Part shown: in pieces, positions 58,699 to 64,000 of the stretch | Position numbering within the stretch: position 1 is the stretch's first letter | Layout: each line of letters opens with the position of its first letter | Source: CBDDBH01 sp965225625 | Lineage (GTDB): Bacteria; Pseudomonadota; Gammaproteobacteria; JADZEE01 | NCBI GenBank assembly: GCA_965225625.1 | Contig: CBDDBH010000019.1 | Coordinates: forward strand, 62,001-126,000 | Direction of reading: 5' to 3' | DNA: 64,000 nucleotides | The notes under the pieces: model-generated | Databases searched by the model: none | Told to the model about the DNA's origin: nothing | The model's input: the letters and a program-made list of their open reading frames with translations, nothing else | Program-made: the position numbers and the translations under genes

Positions 58699-59853
58699 AG
58701 TTGAGCTCCTCGTAGTCGGGGCCGGGTTCGCGGGTCTGGCCTGCGCCAAGGCTGCCGCTGTCCGTGGAGTCAGTACTCGCGTGATCGAAGCCAAGCGCGA
58801 TATTGGTTTCGGCGTCCGTACGACGGGCATACTGGTCAAAGAGCTTGCAGATAGTTGGGATATGCCGCACCAACTGACACGAAAGATCGCCGGTGCTCGA
58901 CTCTACAGTCCCAGCCTGCGCATGATAGATCTGGTGTCGCCCGGATATTACTTTCTCGCCACTGACACCCCGAATTTGCTACGCTGGTTAGCCCGTCAGG
59001 CAGCCGGTTCAGGCGTGGAAATCCAATACGATAGCCGGTACCTACTAAATCACTCGGGTGAAGACAGCTGTCTTTTTCGCAACGGACGACAAGCCACGCA
59101 AGAGCTCAGATACCGATACTTAGTTGGCAGTGACGGGGCACGTTCTCGCGTTGCCCGGACACTTGGTTTGGGCAGAAACCACGCTTTTCTTGCAGGCGGA
59201 GAATATGAGTTACAAGGTGACTGCGGCGTTGATCCCAATTTTCTACACATGTTTCTCGATTCCCACTTAGCACCGGGATACATCGCGTGGATAGTCCCTG
59301 GGGTGGGTGTTACTCAGATAGGACTGGCTGCGCGCCGGCCGGCGCGCAGCCGCGAGTGACGCCGTTTTTAAACAAGGTGAGATCCCTGTTCGATTTCTCC
59401 GCGACACGAGTAGTGGAACGCCGTGCGGGCTTGATCCCCTGCGGTGGTATGGTCAAACCGTTCGCAGCTAGCAAGGTCATGTTGCTCGGTGACGCAGCTG
59501 GAATGGTCTCACCGCTGACGGCCGGCGGAATCCATAATGCGCTGGACGTGGGACGAGCGGCCGGTGTCGCGATTAGTTCATTTTTGCTGGATGGCGGTAA
59601 GGATCCGGCAGCTATCGTGAATAGCGCTCTGCCATCGTTCTACTTCAAGCAGTTACTGCGCAGAGCGTTCGACCTCGCTCCGCCGAACGGATTTTACGAA
59701 CGGATGCTCGACAGCCGGATTTTACGCATTGCGGCGAAAAATATCTTTTTTCATCACCGCGGATTGTTGTCGCTGCGTGCTTGGATGGACACCTTCAGCG
59801 GACAAATATCGGCTGCGGCTGGCGCAGTAGACTCTGACACAATATCGAATTAG
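58691..59853 (+). CDS. FAD-dependent geranylgeranyl-reductase-like oxidoreductase, with a frameshift
   Basis: The N-terminal FAD motif is VVGAGFAGLACAKAAA (residues 8-23), and the second FAD site is LLGDAAGMVSPLTAGGI. The frame breaks near 59340 inside the perfect palindrome centred in GCGCGCCGGCCGGCGCGC (59326-59351); one lost base explains it. The total is about 386 residues, similar to ChlP/GGR-family flavoproteins that saturate prenyl double bonds. Its overlap with the cis-prenyltransferase suggests reduction of that enzyme's product. Confidence 0.75.
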
Positions 59854-60134
59854 TGACCGCGTGCTCTGACAAAGCAGGACAAATACTGGCAAGAAATTGA
59901 GGTTGGCTTGCCCGGGATGTGTACGCACGTTACGATGTTCAATGCGACTGTGAGCCGCCATGGACCTTAATGTGACCACTGCTAAACGAGGCGTTCCGTA
60001 CCAGCGCGGAGACGTCGCGAAGGTGGTATAAACTTTTGCGCGTGCAGTCCTATTTCGCTCTATCGTTCCAGACCGCCACACAAGGCGATAGCCATAAGCG
60101 GCACCAACCGATGCCACTAACCGAGGTGTACTGA

Positions 60135-62546
60135 ATGTCTGGCTTGCCGAGCGCGGGCAACTCAGAGTTGCAGCTACTGCGCGATGATTTCGTGATCACT
60201 TTGCCTGACCGTTTAACGGGCGTGCAAAGCTATTGGCAGCGCCTGGAACAGAACTGGAAACCCGAGGAGGAAACTCGCATTGAGCAGTTGCTAGATAGCC
60301 TCGGCAAAGTTGCCGAACTATATGGGTACGGTAAGGTGGCGGGATCGGCGCGTGCGGTGCGCTCTAAGCTACACGAGTGTTCTGAAGTCTCAAATGCCCG
60401 CGCGACGCTCACAGCGGAACAACGCGATGCGGTAAACGCGGAACTTGACAGATTACGCGCGGCGGCAGACCAGCTGGGAAGTGAGGAGGAAACTACCGCG
60501 ACAGATCATCAACTAGTGTTCATGTTACACGATGATGCAGAGCGTACGGCGCCGTTGGTCGCAAACTTGAAACGGGGTGGTTATCGCGTTACCGCGCTAC
60601 AGAATTACGATGAATTGGTCGAAAGTACGGACGCGTTCTTACCCGTGTGTGTAGTGGTCCAGGTCGCTCAATATCGAGAGGCGGTGTCGGACACAACCAA
60701 GATCCAGGAAATCCAAAAAGGTCGTAATAAACGCATACCTGTGGCCTTCATAGGCGACGATAACTTTGATCGATTGCACGCGATACGCGCGGGCGGTGAC
60801 GCCTATTTCCAACATCCGATCAATCCTGCTCAATTTGTCAGTCAGATCGAAATTTTAGCGGCCGATGTGGCTTTGTCGTCTTATAAGGTAACCGTCGTTA
60901 GCGAAGTGACCGCCGATGCAGATGAAGCCGTAAAACTACTTAACGAGTTTGGTATCCAGACGCAGGTTGTTTCCGATATCGAGTTCGAGAGTACCGCGGA
61001 ATTCGATTTTGATCTGGTCTTGTTGATTTCGCCGAGCAATGCGTCAGAAGGAGTAACCGCATTGCGCTCAATCACGAAATCAGACGGGTCATTGCCGGTA
61101 CCAATCGTATTGCTGGTCAATGCGGCTGGCTCTGACACTTATGCAGCGGCGATGGAACGCGGTGCGAGCGAATGTCTGGTGATGCCGGATGACCAGGAGC
61201 ACCTCATCGCCGTTGTGATGAACGGTATTCAGAGAGCTCGAGGACTTCGTTCGCAAGCACATACCGGAAGGCAATACGGGCGATTAGCCAGTGTCTGTAA
61301 CCGCGATTTCTTTTTGGTTTGTTTGGAAAACGCGGCCAAGATCGGGGTTGCTCGCAACATTCCGTTTGCGCTCCTTTATCTCAGTTTTGACGAACTGGCG
61401 GCGCTCGCCGCAGATGCGCAAGCAGAAAGAAATGTGGATGCCATGTTGACAGCGAGCGAAGAACTACTGGTAGCCTCTCTACGTAATGGTGATGTAATCA
61501 CCAGATGGGAAAACGGCACTTTACTCATTTTGCTCAAACGGGCGCTGGCCAACGATGCCAAAAAAGTCGCTGAACGCTTATGCAAGCGGATCGGCGAGGA
61601 GTTGGTCCAGGTCGGCGAATTAACCTTAACTACAACCTGCACAATCGGGGTCACCGTGGTCGCACAAGAGGAAGCGAACGTGTTTGAGGTTGTTCGCCAG
61701 GCCCAAAGCGCCAGTGCTTTGGCCCGCTCCATGGGGGGCAATCGGATTGCCTTACATCACGAAGCGGAAGGCGTACTCGCCAAAGAAAGCCACGACGAGG
61801 ACCTTAAACGGCTAATACGCAAGACCATAGTCACCAAGCAATTCGAGTTTTTCCATCAACCCATCGTTTGTCTGGGCGATAATACGAAGGAAACCTATTG
61901 GACGACCTTGGATGTCTTTAACGAGAAAGCAGGCAGCAGGTTAGGAAGCACCCTGTGGACAATTTCCGCAGGCGAAGGGTTACTTGGTCGGGTCGACCGC
62001 TGCCTGGCACAAGCGACAATAGACGTGCTAGCGGCGCGCGACGGCGGCAGTGCTCGTTTGCTCATGCAATTTTCAGTCGACAGCCTGGTCGACGAAGGTT
62101 TTTCTAGCTGGCTAACGGAGCGATTCGTGGAGGCTAAGCTGGCTAGCGACAATTTCATCGTTGGATTTGATACCGAAGACGTGGTCATGCATCTTAAGGA
62201 TGGGGCGCGGCTGTTCGCAGAGCTTGCTGATATTGGAGTCGAGACTGCACTAATGAATTTTGGTCGTGCAAAAAATCCGTTTCTCGCAATCAAACACGTG
62301 CCGGTGAATCTATTGTTCGTGTATGGCTCCACCGTTCAAGATATTTCCAAGAACAATCAATCAGAAACGGCGTTCAAGCTACTGGTGGAAAGGGCACACT
62401 CGATGGAAAAGGAAGTTGTGGTGCCGCAGGTAGACAACGCCGCGATGCTGCCGGCATTGTGGCGCGCAGAAGTTGATTATATTACCGGGCCGTTTGTTAG
62501 AGAGCCCGCTCCCGAGATGGATTTTGATTTCGCCGAGGGATTATGA
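60135..62546 (+). CDS. Degenerate GGDEF/EAL protein with two pseudo-receiver domains
   Basis: An 803-residue protein. An Hpt-like helical region (about 10-115) lacks the phospho-histidine. Two receiver-like domains follow (about 125-250 and 255-370) without the usual acidic pocket. The GGDEF-like part reads WENGTLLILLKR in place of GGDEF. The EAL-like part starts FFHQPIVCLGD, but the Glu and other metal ligands are missing (TYWTTLDVF at the EAL position). It is therefore probably a non-enzymatic c-di-GMP or protein-binding scaffold, like FimX. GAGG precedes the ATG. The 281 bases before it show no clear feature. Confidence 0.75.
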   Translation: MSGLPSAGNSELQLLRDDFVITLPDRLTGVQSYWQRLEQNWKPEEETRIEQLLDSLGKVAELYGYGKVAGSARAVRSKLHECSEVSNARATLTAEQRDAVNAELDRLRAAADQLGSEEETTATDHQLVFMLHDDAERTAPLVANLKRGGYRVTALQNYDELVESTDAFLPVCVVVQVAQYREAVSDTTKIQEIQKGRNKRIPVAFIGDDNFDRLHAIRAGGDAYFQHPINPAQFVSQIEILAADVALSSYKVTVVSEVTADADEAVKLLNEFGIQTQVVSDIEFESTAEFDFDLVLLISPSNASEGVTALRSITKSDGSLPVPIVLLVNAAGSDTYAAAMERGASECLVMPDDQEHLIAVVMNGIQRARGLRSQAHTGRQYGRLASVCNRDFFLVCLENAAKIGVARNIPFALLYLSFDELAALAADAQAERNVDAMLTASEELLVASLRNGDVITRWENGTLLILLKRALANDAKKVAERLCKRIGEELVQVGELTLTTTCTIGVTVVAQEEANVFEVVRQAQSASALARSMGGNRIALHHEAEGVLAKESHDEDLKRLIRKTIVTKQFEFFHQPIVCLGDNTKETYWTTLDVFNEKAGSRLGSTLWTISAGEGLLGRVDRCLAQATIDVLAARDGGSARLLMQFSVDSLVDEGFSSWLTERFVEAKLASDNFIVGFDTEDVVMHLKDGARLFAELADIGVETALMNFGRAKNPFLAIKHVPVNLLFVYGSTVQDISKNNQSETAFKLLVERAHSMEKEVVVPQVDNAAMLPALWRAEVDYITGPFVREPAPEMDFDFAEGL

Positions 62547-62562
62547 CGGTCAATTCCAGCGC

Positions 62563-62964
62563 CTAATTATCGGTTCCCAACCAGCCGTTTTTTGAGATAT
62601 CAAAAATAATTCCTTCAGGGTCCTTGAATTTCCGTTCGAAGTTCTTTTCATTGGCGTTATCGCCCAGGTCAAAAAAGAACTTTCCGCCGGCCGCCTCAAT
62701 GCGTTCCTGTGTTTTGGCGAGATCATCGACCTGGAAGCCAAAATGATGGGCCCCGACGAAATTTTCGACATCCGCCAGGCCAGAGCCTTCAGTGCCGTTA
62801 TACTGAAGTAACGCAAGATTGATGACTCCGTCACTTAAATAGACGCCCGAGCCAATTTCGAGTTCTTCGCGGCCGACCTCTTTGAGATCGAAGACATTTG
62901 TATAAAATGTAGCCGCTTTATCGAGATCTCTAACGACTATCGCGAAATGTCTAAGTCGAGCCAT
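62563..62964 (-). CDS. VOC (glyoxalase/bleomycin resistance) family protein
   Basis: A 133-residue metal-binding fold with two beta-alpha-beta-beta-beta repeats: LRHFAIVVRDLDKAATFYTN and AHHFGFQVDDLAKTQERIEA. Metal ligands are likely His6, His74 (HHFGF) and a C-terminal Glu (DPEGIIFDI). It may be a glyoxalase, dioxygenase or isomerase; the substrate is unknown. It is divergent from the flavin monooxygenase (74 bases). Confidence 0.85.
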   Translation of the reverse strand: MARLRHFAIVVRDLDKAATFYTNVFDLKEVGREELEIGSGVYLSDGVINLALLQYNGTEGSGLADVENFVGAHHFGFQVDDLAKTQERIEAAGGKFFFDLGDNANEKNFERKFKDPEGIIFDISKNGWLGTDN

Positions 62965-63038
62965 GCATGCCTCCCGTCTTTTTGATACCGCACCTTTGCA
63001 TTTAACTCCGTGCGTTTGACAAACACCAGCACTAGATC

Positions 63039-64000
63039 ATGAGCAAAAGAAAACGGCATGCCGAGATTGCCGGGGCTGGCTTCGCAGGTTTGACTGCAGC
63101 CGCCGCCTTGGCTCGACACGGCTGGACCGTCACGGTGCATGAGCAGGCCGATGTAGTTCGCACGCTGGGTGCGGGTATCTACATTTATGAAAACGGCTTG
63201 CGCATATTCGAAGCACTCGGTATTTACGACCAGGTGGTCAGCGACGCTCATCCGGCCAACATGCGCGAAATGCGCAATGCCGACAACGAAACCCTGTTGT
63301 CGGCGAAATGGTCGCCGGAGTCAGGCAATCGGGTGTTTGCTATCGTGCGACAGCGTTGCATAGACGCCCTCGCCGGTGCGGCACGGGCTGCTGGCGCAGA
63401 AATTGTCACATCTTCACCCGTTACTGCAGCGAGCGCCGATGGCCATTTGCTCTTGAAAGACGGAAAAACCCGAAAAGCCGATCTGGTCATCGGCGCAGAC
63501 GGCGTTCATTCGAAGCTGAGGAATTCTTTCAAGCTAATCAAACAGCGGAAAATATTGGCAGACGGAGCAATCCGCACGCTCATCGATCGAACCGCAGCCG
63601 ACCGAGATTCCGAGGACGGGCGCAAATCGATCGAATTCTGGTCGGGGACACGCAGGGTGCTGTATAGCCCTTGCAGTGATAGTGAAATCTCGCTGGCGCT
63701 AACGGCGTTGAATAGTGACAAAGCGGCGACCTCCGCGCCGCTCAATAAAGATACTTGGATGCGCTCCTTTCCTCACCTGGCTGACATGATCGCGCGCATC
63801 GACGAAGACTCGCGTTTTGATCCATTCCACTATATTCGTTTGCGCAAGTGGTCCGAAGGCAAAGTCGTTTTCATCGGCGATTCCGCGCATGCCATGCCGC
63901 CCAACATTGGTCAGGGCGGCGGCTGCGCGATGATGAACGCGATGTCTCTGGCAACTATCCTCGAAGAATTTGACGACGTAGAGACCGGATTGATGGCGTG
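63039..64000 (+). CDS. Flavin-dependent monooxygenase (salicylate hydroxylase-like), partial
   Basis: The gene starts at ATG 63039 and is open to the right edge (320 codons). Family motifs: the FAD-binding GAGFAGLTAAAALARHG, the GADGVHSKLR (DG motif) near 149 and the GDSAHAMPPNIGQGG (GD motif) near 284. It would hydroxylate an aromatic acid or related ring with NADH and O2. The C-terminus is outside the window. Confidence 0.88.
   Translation, partial: MSKRKRHAEIAGAGFAGLTAAAALARHGWTVTVHEQADVVRTLGAGIYIYENGLRIFEALGIYDQVVSDAHPANMREMRNADNETLLSAKWSPESGNRVFAIVRQRCIDALAGAARAAGAEIVTSSPVTAASADGHLLLKDGKTRKADLVIGADGVHSKLRNSFKLIKQRKILADGAIRTLIDRTAADRDSEDGRKSIEFWSGTRRVLYSPCSDSEISLALTALNSDKAATSAPLNKDTWMRSFPHLADMIARIDEDSRFDPFHYIRLRKWSEGKVVFIGDSAHAMPPNIGQGGGCAMMNAMSLATILEEFDDVETGLMA

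Overview
The window is a 64-kb stretch of gammaproteobacterial chromosome with moderately high GC. This rests on the gene content and order (parA-parB-atpIBEFHAGDC-glmU; argC-bactofilin-erpA-anmK-mepM-tyrS next to an rRNA operon), on gammaproteobacterial markers (ErpA, AnmK, a FabA-type dehydratase, a PhoP/PhoQ-type pair) and on a 16S gene with gammaproteobacterial character. No species name can be supported from the sequence alone.

Layout. 1-9404: the origin-proximal block, with the end of parA, parB, the complete F1Fo ATP synthase operon and glmU, closed by a perfect 27-bp inverted repeat. 9479-16861: an aminotransferase, an alpha/beta hydrolase, a DUF3891 protein and a three-subunit molybdenum hydroxylase operon (FAD, 2Fe-2S and Mo subunits) followed by a small MoaD/ThiS-like protein. 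16897-20316: an accessory patch where two related MITE-like elements flank a MetE-barrel-like gene and abut a decayed class III aminotransferase. 20439-32965: transporters, secreted proteins, a nitrilase-family amidase, a PepSY/PhoP/PhoQ set, fabA, hemL, thiE, thiD, rubredoxin, hemJ and a TlpA-like thioredoxin. 32972-41867: a DUF4126 protein, a probable small RNA, argC, a DUF6776 protein, bactofilin, erpA, anmK, a MepM-type peptidase, a truncated IS3-family insertion between 63-bp direct repeats, and tyrS. 41964-48034: a complete rRNA operon (16S, tRNA-Ile, tRNA-Ala, 23S, 5S) whose spacers carry four copies of a repeat family and a REP-like hairpin. 48232-64000: a catabolic and envelope accessory region with a DRE-TIM condensing enzyme, a sulfatase, an MFS carrier, a lipoprotein methyltransferase, a metallo-beta-lactamase fold hydrolase, a Rieske oxygenase, a four-gene operon combining a membrane protein, a winged-helix regulator, a second cis-prenyltransferase and a geranylgeranyl-reductase-like flavoprotein, a degenerate GGDEF/EAL protein, a VOC protein and a flavin monooxygenase cut by the window end.

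The strongest candidate for something undescribed is the operon at 56829-59853. A near-ideal sigma-70 promoter is abutted by the palindrome GTACTTTA-N5-TAAAGTAC, the transcript leader looks almost absent, and the operon encodes its own likely repressor together with two polyprenoid-modifying enzymes. This suggests regulated synthesis of a saturated, dolichol-like polyprenyl lipid. Next in interest are a roughly 80-nt RNA with a CA-rich Hfq/Crc-type motif upstream of argC, and a structured RNA candidate at 54600-54765.

Caveat. Five otherwise conserved genes, including the essential atpG, each carry one single-base frameshift, two of them at C homopolymers and one in a perfect GC palindrome. 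These are more likely errors in the sequence than biology. The aminotransferase at 18913-20316 carries three lesions and is more likely a true pseudogene.
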